In this document: one piece after another, positions 29,821 through 39,320 of the stretch
Layout: every line of letters begins with the position of its first letter
Position numbering within the stretch: the first letter of the stretch is position 1
Assembly: GCF_008153345.1 (NCBI RefSeq)
Contig: NZ_CP042818.1
Span: forward strand, 2,108,001-2,172,000
Source of the DNA: Treponema phagedenis
GTDB lineage: Bacteria > Spirochaetota > Spirochaetia > Treponematales > Treponemataceae
Direction: 5' to 3'
DNA length: 64,000 nucleotides
Program-made: the position numbers and the translations under genes
The notes under the pieces: model-generated
Database searches by the model: none
The model's input: only the letters and a program-made list of their open reading frames with translations
Told to the model about the DNA's origin: nothing

Positions 29821-30810
29821 ATGAAAATAGCAATAATAGGCGGTTCAGGTTTTATTGGAACCCGTTTGACAAAGAGGCTGTTAGCTTCGGGAAATACAGT
29901 CAAAATTCTTGATAAACAAGAAAGCAAAGCATATCCGGAACAGTGGGTGTATGCCGATGTTCGAGATACAACTTCTTTGCGAAAAGAGTTGGATAATACC
30001 TTTGACTATGTAATTAATTTAGCTGCAGAGCATCGGGATGATGTTACTCCAAAATCATTATATGATGATGTTAATGTTACCGGGGCTGAAAATGTTTGTT
30101 TGGTATGTTCTGAACTCGGCATAAAAAAAATTATTTTTACCAGTTCTGTTGCGGTATACGGTTTTGCGCCGCTGAACACTAATGAGACCGGCGAAATAAA
30201 TTATTTTAACGATTATGGAAGAACAAAATGGCTTGCTGAGGAAAAATACCGAGCTTGGCTGGCAACGGATGCGCATAATTCACTTACAATTATTCGTCCG
30301 ACAGTTGTCTTTGGGGAACAAAACAGAGGAAATGTGTATAATTTACTAAGGCAAATTAGCTCAGGGTTTTTTCCGTTTATCGGAAACGGTAAAAATAAAA
30401 AATCAATGGCCTATGTTGAAAATATTACCGCATTTATTGAATTCTGTTTACATAACGAAGCAGGGGAACATTTGTTTAATTATATTGATAAACCTGATTT
30501 TGATATGAATACCTTGACTCTTGAGGTTTATACAATTCTTGGCAAAAAGAACAAGAAAATTTTTCATTGGCCATATTGGCTCGGTTTTTTTGGAGGACTT
30601 TGCTTTGATTTAATCGCAAAAATCACCAGAAAAAAATTACCAATCAGTTCAATTCGAGTTAAAAAATTTTGTGCAAATACGTTATTTGATTCTATAAACA
30701 TACCGGCAACAAACTTTAAACCGCCTGTTTCTCTGCAGCAAGGACTTTATAATACAATAAAATACGAATTCCTTGATAAAGTAGATGATCACGTATTTTA
30801 CACCGAATAA
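29821..30810 (+). CDS. NAD-dependent epimerase/reductase (extended SDR)
   Basis: 329 residues. Rossmann motif GGSGFIGTRLTKRL, active-site Ser in FTSSVAVYG and YGRTK (Tyr-x3-Lys, about residue 131-135). The C-terminal part has a hydrophobic WPYWLGFFGGLCFDLIAKI segment, a feature of sugar-nucleotide SDRs that work near the membrane. It could be a UDP-4-keto-sugar reductase or 4-epimerase, which sequence alone does not settle. AAAAGGAC precedes ATG. The defective second rfbA gene follows nine bases later. Confidence 0.8.
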   Translation: MKIAIIGGSGFIGTRLTKRLLASGNTVKILDKQESKAYPEQWVYADVRDTTSLRKELDNTFDYVINLAAEHRDDVTPKSLYDDVNVTGAENVCLVCSELGIKKIIFTSSVAVYGFAPLNTNETGEINYFNDYGRTKWLAEEKYRAWLATDAHNSLTIIRPTVVFGEQNRGNVYNLLRQISSGFFPFIGNGKNKKSMAYVENITAFIEFCLHNEAGEHLFNYIDKPDFDMNTLTLEVYTILGKKNKKIFHWPYWLGFFGGLCFDLIAKITRKKLPISSIRVKKFCANTLFDSINIPATNFKPPVSLQQGLYNTIKYEFLDKVDDHVFYTE

Positions 30811-30818
30811 GGAGTTCC

Positions 30819-31699
30819 ATGAAATCAATAATCTTAGCCGGCGGGACAACCAGGCACTCGTTTATTTCCGCTTACAAAAGCGATGTCTAAGCAGATTTTG
30901 CCGATGTATGATATGCCGGTGATTTATTATCCGTTACCGGTTTTGATGTTGACAGGGATTCGCGAAGTTTTAATTATATCAACTTCCTCGCGATATTGTT
31001 CTTTTTAAAGAGTTTTTCGGTTCAGGCGATTGGCTCGAGATACAATTTGACTATGCGATACAGGAAAGCCCTCGCGGACTTGCAGATGCTTTTATTGTTG
31101 GTGAGAAATTTATTTCCGGTGATTCGTGTGCGCTGGTTTTGGGCGATAATATTTTTTATGGAAGAGGGTTTAGCGGTACCTTAGCAAATGCGGTTTCAGC
31201 TATCAATAATGAAAAAGGAGCGGTTATCTTCGGTTATTATGTTAAAGATCCCACTGCCTATGGTGTTGTCGAGTTTAATGCAAACAGGCAAGCCATAAGT
31301 ATTGAAGAAAAACCGAAAGCACCAAAGTCGAATTATGCGGTACCGGGGCTATACTTTTATGATAATAATGTTGTGGAAATTGCAAAAAATGTGAAGCCGT
31401 CCGCACGCGGTGAAATTGAAATTACTTCGGTAAATAATGCCTATTTGGAATTAGGTAAACTAAAAGTTGAAAAATTAGGGCGAGGCATGGCTTGGCTTGA
31501 TACCGGAACGTATGATGGATTGCTTGAGGCATCAAACTTTATTGCAACAATTCAAAAACGGCAGGGAATGTATGTTTCTTGTATTGAAGAAATAGCCTAT
31601 GCGCAAAAATGGATTTCCCGCGAGCAGCTTTTGCATTTAGCCTCAGGATATAACAATGAATACGGTGCATATCTTACATACATTGCGGAGAATTATTAA
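30819..31699 (+). pseudogene. rfbA: Second glucose-1-phosphate thymidylyltransferase, frameshifted
   Basis: It starts normally (ATG 30819 after [17 protein letters not shown]) but the nucleotide-binding loop is disrupted around 30842-30862. The correct frame resumes as [20 protein letters not shown] and is lost again near 30985-30995 through an extra base in the ST(P)RD segment. After this the frame is open to 31699 and matches the intact rfbA at 15043 closely ([20 protein letters not shown]). Two shifts plus loss of the GxGTRL loop make it non-functional. A shorter product from an internal start would lack the active site. Confidence 0.85.
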
Positions 31700-32133
31700 T
31701 GCCTTTTACAATAAACAGTTGTCCGATTGACGGACTTTATGAAATTCAACCAAAAATCTTTAGTGATAATCGCGGCTACTTTTTTGAAAGCTGGTCAAAA
31801 AAAGACTTTGCGGCTGCGGGAATTACGTATGATTTTGTGCAGGATAATCAATCCAAATCTTCGAAAGGAGTGTTGCGTGGTCTTTATTTCCAAAACGAAC
31901 ATCCGCAAGGGAAATTAGTGCGGGTTTTAAGCGGAGAAGTTTTTGACGTTGCGGTGGATATTAGAAAAAATTCTTCCAGTTTTGGAAAATGGTTCGGAGT
32001 AATTCTTTCTGCAGAAAAACAAAATCAATTTTTTATTTCGCCGGGATTTGCGCATGGTTTTTTAGTTTTAAGCGATGAAGCGATTTTTGCTTATAAATGT
32101 ACGGACTTTTACCATCCCGAAGATGAGGGTTGA
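31699..32133 (+). pseudogene. rfbC: dTDP-4-dehydrorhamnose 3,5-epimerase, truncated
   Basis: 144 codons instead of about 180-190. The cupin core is recognisable (FSDNRGYFFESWSKK, GVLRGLYFQNEHPQGKLV, ISPGFAHGFLVLSDEA, KCTDFYHPEDEG), then the frame ends at a stop created by fusion to rfbD sequence. The removed C-terminus contains the second member of the catalytic His-Asp pair. In addition, the catalytic-base His of RGLHxQ is Tyr63 here (TAT in place of CAT/CAC). Both changes predict no epimerase activity. It starts at the stop of the rfbA relic. Confidence 0.85.
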
Positions 32134-32434
32134 TTTAGCTCAAGTTATTGTCTCAATAATACAAAAACAAATACCTACGGGAGTTTATCATTATTCAAAT
32201 GAAGGGAATATCTCATGGTATGATTTTGCCTGCGAAATTTATACACAGGGAAAACACCTCAATGTAATTCATAATGACTGTGATATAATACCGTGCACAA
32301 GTTCCGAGTTTCCTCAAAAAGCAAAACGTCCTTCATACTCTTTGTTGGATAAAACAAAGATAAAAACAGCATTACAGATTATGGTTCCCGATTGGAAGGA
32401 AAGTTTAAAAAATTATTTAAAGGAGTTACGCTGA
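32128..32434 (+). pseudogene. rfbD: 3' remnant of dTDP-4-dehydrorhamnose reductase
   Basis: About 100 codons matching only the C-terminal third of RfbD: VDLAQVI, GVYHYSNEGNISWYDFACEIY, and AKRPSYSLLDKTKIK before PDWKESLKNYL. The NAD-binding and catalytic portion (about 190 codons) is gone. The junction with rfbC lies at about 32128-32136, where PEDEG meets VDLAQ out of frame, indicating one deletion that joined the two genes. Its stop overlaps the rfbB ATG (TGATG). Confidence 0.87.
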
Positions 32435-33522
32435 TGCGAAGTTTGAAAAATATTCTTGTTACTGGCGGAGCAGGTTTTATCGGCTCTAACTTTATTCACT
32501 CACTCTTAAATGATAAAAAAAATTTTACTGGTCGTATTATCAATCTTGATGCACTCACCTATGCAGGGAATGCCTTGAATCTTGACGATGTTGAAAAAAC
32601 TTTTGGAACCAAACGATATTCTTTTGTGCACGGAAATATTTGTGATAAAGAAATTGTTGATACAATATTTAACGAGTATAATATCGACACCGTCGTTAAC
32701 TTTGCTGCAGAAAGTCATGTCGACCGTTCAATTTTAGGTCCTGAAGTGTTTCTAAAAACAAATGTACTCGGCACGTTTACACTACTTGAAATCGCAAAAA
32801 AATACTGGCAAACCAAAGACGGTTCTATGCGAGAGGATGTGCTTTTTCATCATATCAGTACGGATGAAGTTTACGGTTCACTCGGAGCGGAAGGACTTTT
32901 TAAAGAAACGACCCCCTATGATCCGCGATCGCCCTATTCGGCAAGCAAAGCTTCCAGCGATCATATCGTAAAAGCTTATTTCCATACATACGGCTTACCG
33001 GTTACCATCTCAAATTGTTCAAACAATTACGGCCCCTTCCAGTTTCCCGAAAAATTAATTCCGCTTATGATTTTAAACATGCTTGAAGGGAAAGATCTTC
33101 CGGTATACGGCGACGGTAAGCAAATCCGCGATTGGATTCACGTAAAAGATCATAACGAAGCGGTTTTTCTAATTCTTGAAAACGGCAGATTAGGCGAAAC
33201 GTATAATATCGGCGGCGAGAATGAATGGGAAAATATTAAGCTTTTGCATAAACTTATTGAAATTGTCTGTTCAAAAGCGGGACTTGATATTGAAAAAGTA
33301 AAATCAACCATAACGCATGTAACCGACAGGCTCGGGCATGATCGCCGATACGCAATAGATTGCACAAAAATAAAACAAGAACTCGGCTGGCATCGAAATT
33401 TTGATTTTGAATCGGGGCTGACCGATACTGTTAACTGGTATTTAAATAATAAAGAATGGATTAACAATGTTCGTTCAGGAGAATACCGTAACTGGATTGA
33501 AAAAAATTATACAAAAAGATAA
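32434..33522 (+). CDS. rfbB: dTDP-glucose 4,6-dehydratase
   Basis: 362 residues, full length. Rossmann motif TGGAGFIGSNFIH, NFAAESHVDRSI, ISTDEVYGSLG, the active-site Tyr-x3-Lys in SPYSASKASSDH, then RDWIHVKDHNEAV and DRLGHDRRYAID. Makes dTDP-4-keto-6-deoxyglucose, common precursor of rhamnose and of dTDP-Fuc4N. Start ATG 32434 has AAGGAG upstream; an in-frame upstream start lies within rfbD. It is the only intact gene of the rfbACDB block, consistent with selection to supply rffA. Confidence 0.95.
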   Translation: MRSLKNILVTGGAGFIGSNFIHSLLNDKKNFTGRIINLDALTYAGNALNLDDVEKTFGTKRYSFVHGNICDKEIVDTIFNEYNIDTVVNFAAESHVDRSILGPEVFLKTNVLGTFTLLEIAKKYWQTKDGSMREDVLFHHISTDEVYGSLGAEGLFKETTPYDPRSPYSASKASSDHIVKAYFHTYGLPVTISNCSNNYGPFQFPEKLIPLMILNMLEGKDLPVYGDGKQIRDWIHVKDHNEAVFLILENGRLGETYNIGGENEWENIKLLHKLIEIVCSKAGLDIEKVKSTITHVTDRLGHDRRYAIDCTKIKQELGWHRNFDFESGLTDTVNWYLNNKEWINNVRSGEYRNWIEKNYTKR

Positions 33523-33659
33523 CTTATTTTCTTATCGAACATTTTTTTACACCGAATAAAACCCCAACCATAACTAAACAGTTTATAGATAATGTTGATC
33601 CGCTTGTAGCCTGCACCCTCCAATCAACGTAACGCTACCCTGCAGCGGATCAATAATAC

Positions 33660-33935
33660 GCTCACGGATTCGAGCATTCCTGTGGTAAACTGCTCGCCCT
33701 TACTAAATTTCAAACGATGTTTTACCTGATACTCTAGCGTAAACAGGTAAAACTCGTAGGCGAACCAAAGGTAGCGATTCCAAGAGAGTTCGCCCTTACT
33801 AAATTTCAAACGATGTTTTACCTGATACTCTAGCGTAAACAGGTAAAACTCGTAGGCGAACCAAAGGTAGCGATTCCAAGAGAGTTCGCCCTTGCGCCGT
33901 GTCGGGCTCTTTGTATAAACGATTTATTGTTTGAA
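33660..33935 (-). repeat. Dispersed repeat with duplicated hairpin unit (copy E)
   Basis: A reverse-orientation copy ending in GCGCCGTGTCGGGCTC (33893-33908). It contains a perfect tandem duplication of a 96-bp unit (33695-33790 and 33791-33886). Each unit has hairpin 2 (TTTTACCTG with CAGGTAAAA) and hairpin 1 (GGCGAAC with GTTCGCC). Terminal inverted repeats were not found. The rest of 33523-34069 has no gene; a C- and T-rich tract lies at about 33998-34020. Confidence 0.8.
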
Positions 33936-34069
33936 TGTAAAAGATTCTGATGCAAATAGTCCGCAATTGATTGTATCGATAAGAAAAGTTTTTTCATTCC
34001 CCCCTCCCCTTTTCCCCTTTCTCAATTTTCTGAACTTTTGTTAGAAAAGAGTTTTCCCGTGCATACCTT

Positions 34070-35248
34070 TCACTCATTACCGAAGCAATGCTTTTGTATA
34101 TCTAATACCGCAATGCCGCTTCTGCCTACTGCATAGAAATTTTGTTCTTCCCATGCTGTGATTATTTTATCATTGCAGCAGGTAAAATAGGTGTATACAA
34201 AGTTTTCAGGTAAGGGTGGCAGTTCTATTTTTTTGACTTCTTCCGTTCCTTCAGACAAAAAATAAAAGCTTCCGTTATTCACCAAAAGTCCTGCAATGAT
34301 GCCGTGAAAAGGTTGTGCAAAAACGGAAGCAACTGCTTCCCGTTCCGAAAAGTCTTCCCCATCACTACCCCGCTCTTTTTTTTCGTACACACGTTCGGAA
34401 GGCCAGCTCGGCGTAAAGGCCATTACCCGCAGATTTTGCTCGCTTGCTTTATTGATAAGATGCAAAATGCGAGACTCTTCCTCATCGGCAGCAATAGCGG
34501 AATGACGGATCGGCATTAACGCCGAACGAAACGCTTCTGCGGAAACTGTTGAGAATTTACCGTTTGCCAAGCCATTGAAGCTTTTAAAAACAAGATAGGT
34601 AAATTGCACCTGTGTTTTTGTTTCCGTTTTAAACGAGGCATACCAAGAATCTTTCTTTTTTTGTAAACTTACACATTGAGCGTTTTTAGAAAGTCCGATA
34701 GAAGAAGGAAAAAAAGCGGGCGTTAACTCCGCGCTCTCGCTCACTTTGCACAGAAAAGGAGATTCTCCTACATCATTTTGTAAAAGCGGAGAAAATACCG
34801 TGTTTTTATAGATTCTGATAAAAGCATCCTGCTCGCTCGTATAAAATCCAGAAACAGTATGATGTAAAAAATAGTTTTGTATCGGCATTTGAAAAGATTC
34901 GCCGGCAAGCAATTCACGGCTGTCAATGATGCCTGCATGATTGATAAGTATTTTCGCAGAAGGATACATTAACCCGATACCTGAAACGCGTAAGGATTCT
35001 GTCCATGGAAAAAAAGGTTGATCTTCTAAGCTGTAAACAGTATTAATAATTTTTACACAGGGAACGCCTTCTTTGTTAAAGGAAAAGGCATACCAAAAAT
35101 CCATCGGAATCTCAACTATTTGCGGCGGAGGTTCGGGGATTTGAGCAGGAATTTCATCAGCCTTTTTTTTACAGCTTATAATAGCCGGAAAAAAAAGGCT
35201 GATGAAAACATAGATGAATATAAAACGAAGTTTATTAGGCAAGCGCAA
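34070..35248 (-). CDS. Putative lipoprotein of unknown function
   Basis: 392 residues with an N-terminal signal: hydrophobic [16 protein letters not shown] followed by lipobox-like IISC, then KKKADE and a Pro-rich linker ([16 protein letters not shown]). The rest is beta-rich with no domain I recognise; it could be a propeller-like or periplasmic sensor, but this is a guess. Start is TTG at 35248, overlapping the 3' end of ridA by 14 bases, so the two genes are probably co-transcribed. Located at the spirochaete inner or outer membrane if lipidated. Confidence 0.7.
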   Translation of the reverse strand: MRLPNKLRFIFIYVFISLFFPAIISCKKKADEIPAQIPEPPPQIVEIPMDFWYAFSFNKEGVPCVKIINTVYSLEDQPFFPWTESLRVSGIGLMYPSAKILINHAGIIDSRELLAGESFQMPIQNYFLHHTVSGFYTSEQDAFIRIYKNTVFSPLLQNDVGESPFLCKVSESAELTPAFFPSSIGLSKNAQCVSLQKKKDSWYASFKTETKTQVQFTYLVFKSFNGLANGKFSTVSAEAFRSALMPIRHSAIAADEEESRILHLINKASEQNLRVMAFTPSWPSERVYEKKERGSDGEDFSEREAVASVFAQPFHGIIAGLLVNNGSFYFLSEGTEEVKKIELPPLPENFVYTYFTCCNDKIITAWEEQNFYAVGRSGIAVLDIQKHCFGNE

Positions 35249-35615
35249 TTACTTCAATTTCTACTAAGGCATCCTTAGGAATTCGGGCGACCTGAACTGC
35301 GGAACGCGCGGGGAAATTTTCCGTACCGAAAATTTCAGCATAAACCTTATTCATTTCCGCAAAGTTATTGATATCACTTAAAAAAACTGTTGTTTTTACC
35401 ACCTTAGAAAGGCTGCTTCCCGCCTGTTCAAGAACAGCTTTTACATTGGTTAAGGACTGACGGGTTTGCTCTGCAATCCCGCCTTTTGCGAACTCCCCTG
35501 TTGCGGGGTCAATCGGCAGTTGTCCTGAAACAAAAATAAACCCGTTTGCGGAAATCCCTTGCGAATACGGGCCGATTGCCGCAGGCGCATTTTTCGTTGA
35601 AATAACATTCTTCAT
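35235..35615 (-). CDS. ridA: RidA family enamine/imine deaminase
   Basis: 126 residues, normal for the YjgF/YER057c/UK114 family. Conserved pieces: [21 protein letters not shown], the [17 protein letters not shown] stretch containing the catalytic Arg, and a C-terminal VEIEVIA. Hydrolyses reactive enamine/imine intermediates such as 2-aminoacrylate formed by PLP enzymes. Strong TGGAGG ribosome site. Cytoplasmic homotrimer in studied cases. Downstream it overlaps the lipoprotein gene. Confidence 0.94.
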   Translation of the reverse strand: MKNVISTKNAPAAIGPYSQGISANGFIFVSGQLPIDPATGEFAKGGIAEQTRQSLTNVKAVLEQAGSSLSKVVKTTVFLSDINNFAEMNKVYAEIFGTENFPARSAVQVARIPKDALVEIEVIALA

Positions 35616-35682
35616 CTTAAAACCTCCAAAAAATTATTCTATTGTTTGTATATTTCTTTTTATTTAGGATATGAATATAAAC

Positions 35683-36156
35683 TTATTCATCAATCTCAGG
35701 AATTTTCTGCTTTAACTCTGCCATAAAAGCATCTCCGTAAATGCCGTCTTTCAAACACACAAATATGGAATTTATCCTTCCGGCAATAATACCGAGAATT
35801 GATTCCATATTCATATTTTCTAAAGCGATGGAAACAACATCGGTGTATCCCGGATATGTTTTTATCACAACCATATTACCGGAATAATCAATTGAAACAT
35901 AGCCGCGCAAAAAGTCCTGTGCACCGGTTTCCTCGGATTCGGTTTTTTCATCTTCGCTTGGAAGCATATATACATAACCGTCTTTTCCGTCGGAAATTTT
36001 ACTGACCTTAAGCATTTTTAAATCACGAGATAAAGTTGCTTGAGTAACTGAAAAACCTTCACGGTCAAGGTAGCCGAGAAGCATTTCTTGAGATTCAATA
36101 GGATAAGATTTTATTAATTTTCTAATTGTCTTTAAACGTGCAAGTCGTTGTTTCAC
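35683..36156 (-). CDS. argR: ArgR family arginine repressor, atypical ligand motif
   Basis: 157 residues. N-terminal winged helix with QEMLLGYLDREGFSVTQATLSRDLKML fits ArgR DNA-binding. The C-terminal oligomerisation domain ends GIIAGRINSIFVCLKDG. In canonical ArgR the corepressor motif is GTIAGDDTI; here the two Asp that bind the arginine guanidinium are replaced (Arg-Ile-Asn at about 127-129). The protein may therefore bind a different ligand or act without one. GTG start. Just upstream, AATGAATAAAAAA at 36206 resembles the left half of an ARG box, suggesting autoregulation; the right half does not match. No arginine genes are adjacent. Confidence 0.82.
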   Translation of the reverse strand: MKQRLARLKTIRKLIKSYPIESQEMLLGYLDREGFSVTQATLSRDLKMLKVSKISDGKDGYVYMLPSEDEKTESEETGAQDFLRGYVSIDYSGNMVVIKTYPGYTDVVSIALENMNMESILGIIAGRINSIFVCLKDGIYGDAFMAELKQKIPEIDE

Positions 36157-36310
36157 ATTGGCACCCGCTTATATATTGCATAAATATGTAAAAATGTCAA
36201 TAAAAAATGAATAAAAAAATATGTATAGCCCGTTTTATGCATGTTTTTTTATAATTATAATAATCAAACAAAATCTTCGATAGTAACGTAAATTCCTTGA
36301 TTTTAAGACT

Positions 36311-36703
36311 TTATTTTTCCTTGTTGAATAAATTTTTAAAAAAACTGCGTATTGTTTCCCATATTCGAACAAAAACATTCGGATTTTTCAATTTTTCCAA
36401 TTGAGCAAAAGCGTCCGATAAATCTTCATCGTTAAAATCCTGCCGCTGTACATTTTCTTCAATTTCTATTTCTAATGCATGAATTTTATTTTCAATATCG
36501 AAAATCGTTGCTTCAATAGTTTGCCAACCAAGCAACTTTGCAGCGCGCAATCTACGCTCACCGGCTATCAAAACAAAATCTCCGGTAAGAATAATAGGAT
36601 TCAGCAGTCCATATTGCTTCATACTCTCGGCTAATTTTTCTATATTATCAACTTCCTTGCGTACACGTTTTTTCACTTTAATATCATTAATTGCAACCTG
36701 CAT
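36311..36703 (-). CDS. Stand-alone ParB/Srx-like domain protein
   Basis: 130 residues consisting of the ParB N-terminal domain: NIEKLAESMKQYGLLNPIIL, LIAGERRLRAAKLLGW with the GERR phosphate-binding box, and ENVQRQDFNDEDLSDAF. The helix-turn-helix and dimerisation domains of true ParB are missing. The C-terminus VFVRIWETIRSFFKNLFNKEK is an amphipathic, basic helix that could touch the membrane. Excellent GGAGG ribosome site. ParB domains use CTP for clamp gating; whether this one does is unknown. No parA nearby, so chromosome partitioning is unlikely. Confidence 0.78.
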   Translation of the reverse strand: MQVAINDIKVKKRVRKEVDNIEKLAESMKQYGLLNPIILTGDFVLIAGERRLRAAKLLGWQTIEATIFDIENKIHALEIEIEENVQRQDFNDEDLSDAFAQLEKLKNPNVFVRIWETIRSFFKNLFNKEK

Positions 36704-36840
36704 TATGTACCTCCATATTCATTGCGAATTATTTCCTGCGTTACCAACAAAAATTGATTTCGATATTATTTTTTCATGCTTTCAGTAAAACAAACGACCC
36801 TCCCGGAGGTTTCATCAATCCTTGACACAGTGATATTTCA

Positions 36841-36930
36841 TACCGATACAAATCATCAAAAATTTTATAAAAAAGAGTCCGACACGGCGCAACGGTGAGT
36901 AAACTTGCCATAGGCTTAATGCAGCTCTCT
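36841..36930 (+). repeat. Dispersed repeat fragment (copy F)
   Basis: A partial copy: GATACAAATCATCAAAAATT, AAAAAAGAGTCCGACACGGC and CAACGGTGAGTAAACTTGCC, then divergence. No hairpin modules or terminal repeats. It occupies the 36704-37034 gap between the ParB-like gene and the TPR gene, where nothing else is evident. Confidence 0.65.
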
Positions 36931-37034
36931 AAACGCTAAGCGGTTTTTTACAGATAGCCTATACCTAATACACATGTTGATACGCGTATATTTTCCATCT
37001 CTTTTTACGATATACAAAATATTTTCTCAATTCT

Positions 37035-39320
37035 TTATCTCAATGTTAAATTAAATTTCTCTTTTAATAAAAGTCGCAGTTGCTCAACGCGCTCTGATTT
37101 TTCTTTTTGTTTTAAAAGTTTCAATTGTTCTTTTGCCTGCTGCGGTCTATTCATTTCCATGTAAAGGTTAATCAAGTCTGCGAGAAAGTCAGTGTTATCG
37201 GGATAGTCTTGCATTGACCGGCGCAGGGTGAGTTCGGCACGCGCATAATCTCCCTTTTCCGCTGCGGTAAGGGCTACCAACCGATAAATACGCGGCGAAG
37301 GAGCTATGTCAAGCGCTTTAATTAAATTATCATCAGCTTCATTGAGGAGGTGTAATTTTAAATCGTTCTCAGCTTTGTCGGTTAAAAGCTCTGAATTGTC
37401 GGGGAGCGCTTTCAGTGCCTGCCGATACCAAAGATCGGCATCCTCATATCGCCCGTCGGCATATAAGGCATTTGCTAAAATATGGAATGCCCCTCCCCTA
37501 TCTACGGTTGCTGCGGGATCCGCAGTTCCGGATTCAAAATCGAATAATGGCATACAGGAATCAAGTTCACCGGAAAGGCGTTTTACCTCCACATAATTTG
37601 CAAGCACAATGGGCTGCGAAGGTAAGAGTTCGCGCGCATAGAGTATTTCGGCAGCCGCCTTTTTTATATCACCTTCTGTAAGCGCTTTTTGCGCTAAAAG
37701 ATTTCGAATCCAGCCGTTTTCCGGTTCAAGTTCAAGTGCTTTTTCAAGCTGTTTTTCGCACGGCTTTCCTTGCAAAAAAAGAGCCTCCGCCAATCTGAAC
37801 TGATATAGTCCGCAATCGGGATCCAATGATGCGGCTTTCTGAAAAGCCTTGAGGGTGGCATCTTTTTCCGTTGGAGAAAGTAAGGTTGCATACAAATACC
37901 AAACCGTTGCGTCCTTGGTTTTTGCCTTACAGAGGTCTTCAAATTTAACCAGCGCCAATTCTTTATTGTCAATCGCGTAATAAAATTTACCGGCAAGAGT
38001 AAGCGTTCGTTCATCTTCAGGAGCAATGTTGTTCAGCTTCAGTAAAATATCATCAAGGTCATCATAGGCTTGATTCCGTAAAAAAATATTTCCTGCCTCA
38101 ACATAGCGTGAGATTGCCTGCTCTTTTTCTCCAAGTGCCAATAGCTCATTTGCCTCATGCAAAACAAAAAGTCCTTGTTCAGGGTTAAGCGTATGCGCAT
38201 GATGATACGCATCCGCCGCTTCACGGTATTTTTCTTGCGCATGCAAAAGATGCCCCTTTAAATTTGAAAGAAACGATGAGTTTTGAATCATTTTTTCGTT
38301 GACGCGATCAAAAAATTTTGCAAGCGCTTTAAACTGACTGGTGTGATAATACAGTCCGCCCAATTCCGCAAGAGCTTGTTCGTTATCGGGCTCAGTTGCT
38401 AAAACTTCTTCAAAATGTTGAATTGCTTCCGGAAATAACCGCTGCGCAAAGTAAATTCTCCCAAGCGTCAGGTTTTCCTCGTTATTAAGAGCTCTTTGTT
38501 TTTGTATTTCTTTGAATTGAAAAATTGCGGGAAGGTTTTTTCCCATCGCATAAAAAGATTGTGCTAAATTAAGCCGAGCCTCTGCGGGGATTGACTCAGG
38601 CGCATTTGCAGCTGTATGTGCCGCTTCAACCGAAAGAGGTTTTGAATCAATACCGATTTTTCGCAGTGCAAATTCCGCCTTTGCGTGTTGCCCCCAGTTT
38701 TGCCCGGCAAAGCAGATTTTTCCTGCCGCTTGCACCGTGTCATCTTCGCATGATGCAATCCAACTATCGTTAATCAAAACGGTTATGTTAAGATCATTTA
38801 CAATAATTTTTACGGTATAGAGTGAACCGGGAACGTCCGGTATTTTTGTCCACCCTACTAAGGGTAAGGGAGTACTGTTTACCACCGCATCAATGCGCAT
38901 CCATCCGTGGTTAGAAATAAGCAGTGAATAAAAAGCGGCTTCACTGATGTACCGAAATAAGAAACCCGCCGCGCAAGATCCGGCAGAGCTTGTGTTTACT
39001 TCGATTGCCTGCGAATCGGAATCAGGCTGCACTGCTGAAAAATCAACTTCTGCGGTAAGCACAAAGTCCTTATAACGAAAAAACTTATTCACTGTCCATG
39101 CATACACGTTTTTTCGTTCAAGCCGCAGCAAAACCCCTTCTTGGCTAACTGTCGCAGTATAGCCCTCATGCTCCTCAGATTCAAACCGCGCTTCCTGTGG
39201 ATTACTAAAATCCGTATGCCAAACCTCGTGGACAATATCCTCTAAATCTATTTGCTTCTTTTCTTTCTTTTTAAAAATACGGTTCTTAAAATAGCTAAAA
39301 TATAATTGCAACTTTCCCAT
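37035..39320 (-). CDS. Large TPR protein with N-terminal concanavalin-like domain
   Basis: 761 residues. After a short basic N-terminus, residues ~40-225 look like a beta-sandwich (DUF1080/laminin-G-like: FVLTAEVDFSAV, AGFLFRYISEAAFYSLLIS, YTVKIIVNDLNITVLINDSW). The rest is at least ten tetratricopeptide repeats (for example NLTLGRIYFAQRLFPEAIQHFEEVLATEP). TPRs mediate protein interactions. I set the start at ATG 39320 (MGKLQLYF) because the upstream extension from 39386 is poor and has no ribosome site. No signal peptide is clear. Function unknown; the architecture suggests a scaffold. Confidence 0.8.
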   Translation of the reverse strand: MGKLQLYFSYFKNRIFKKKEKKQIDLEDIVHEVWHTDFSNPQEARFESEEHEGYTATVSQEGVLLRLERKNVYAWTVNKFFRYKDFVLTAEVDFSAVQPDSDSQAIEVNTSSAGSCAAGFLFRYISEAAFYSLLISNHGWMRIDAVVNSTPLPLVGWTKIPDVPGSLYTVKIIVNDLNITVLINDSWIASCEDDTVQAAGKICFAGQNWGQHAKAEFALRKIGIDSKPLSVEAAHTAANAPESIPAEARLNLAQSFYAMGKNLPAIFQFKEIQKQRALNNEENLTLGRIYFAQRLFPEAIQHFEEVLATEPDNEQALAELGGLYYHTSQFKALAKFFDRVNEKMIQNSSFLSNLKGHLLHAQEKYREAADAYHHAHTLNPEQGLFVLHEANELLALGEKEQAISRYVEAGNIFLRNQAYDDLDDILLKLNNIAPEDERTLTLAGKFYYAIDNKELALVKFEDLCKAKTKDATVWYLYATLLSPTEKDATLKAFQKAASLDPDCGLYQFRLAEALFLQGKPCEKQLEKALELEPENGWIRNLLAQKALTEGDIKKAAAEILYARELLPSQPIVLANYVEVKRLSGELDSCMPLFDFESGTADPAATVDRGGAFHILANALYADGRYEDADLWYRQALKALPDNSELLTDKAENDLKLHLLNEADDNLIKALDIAPSPRIYRLVALTAAEKGDYARAELTLRRSMQDYPDNTDFLADLINLYMEMNRPQQAKEQLKLLKQKEKSERVEQLRLLLKEKFNLTLR

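Noticed and set aside
30819-31699. rfbA2 as a functional gene using the internal open frame from 31139
   Set aside because: The internal frame lacks the nucleotide-binding loop and first metal-binding residues, so it cannot be an active thymidylyltransferase.
33695-33886. Tandem 96-bp repeat as a CRISPR array
   Set aside because: Only two units, with no alternation of short repeats and unique spacers, and no cas genes.
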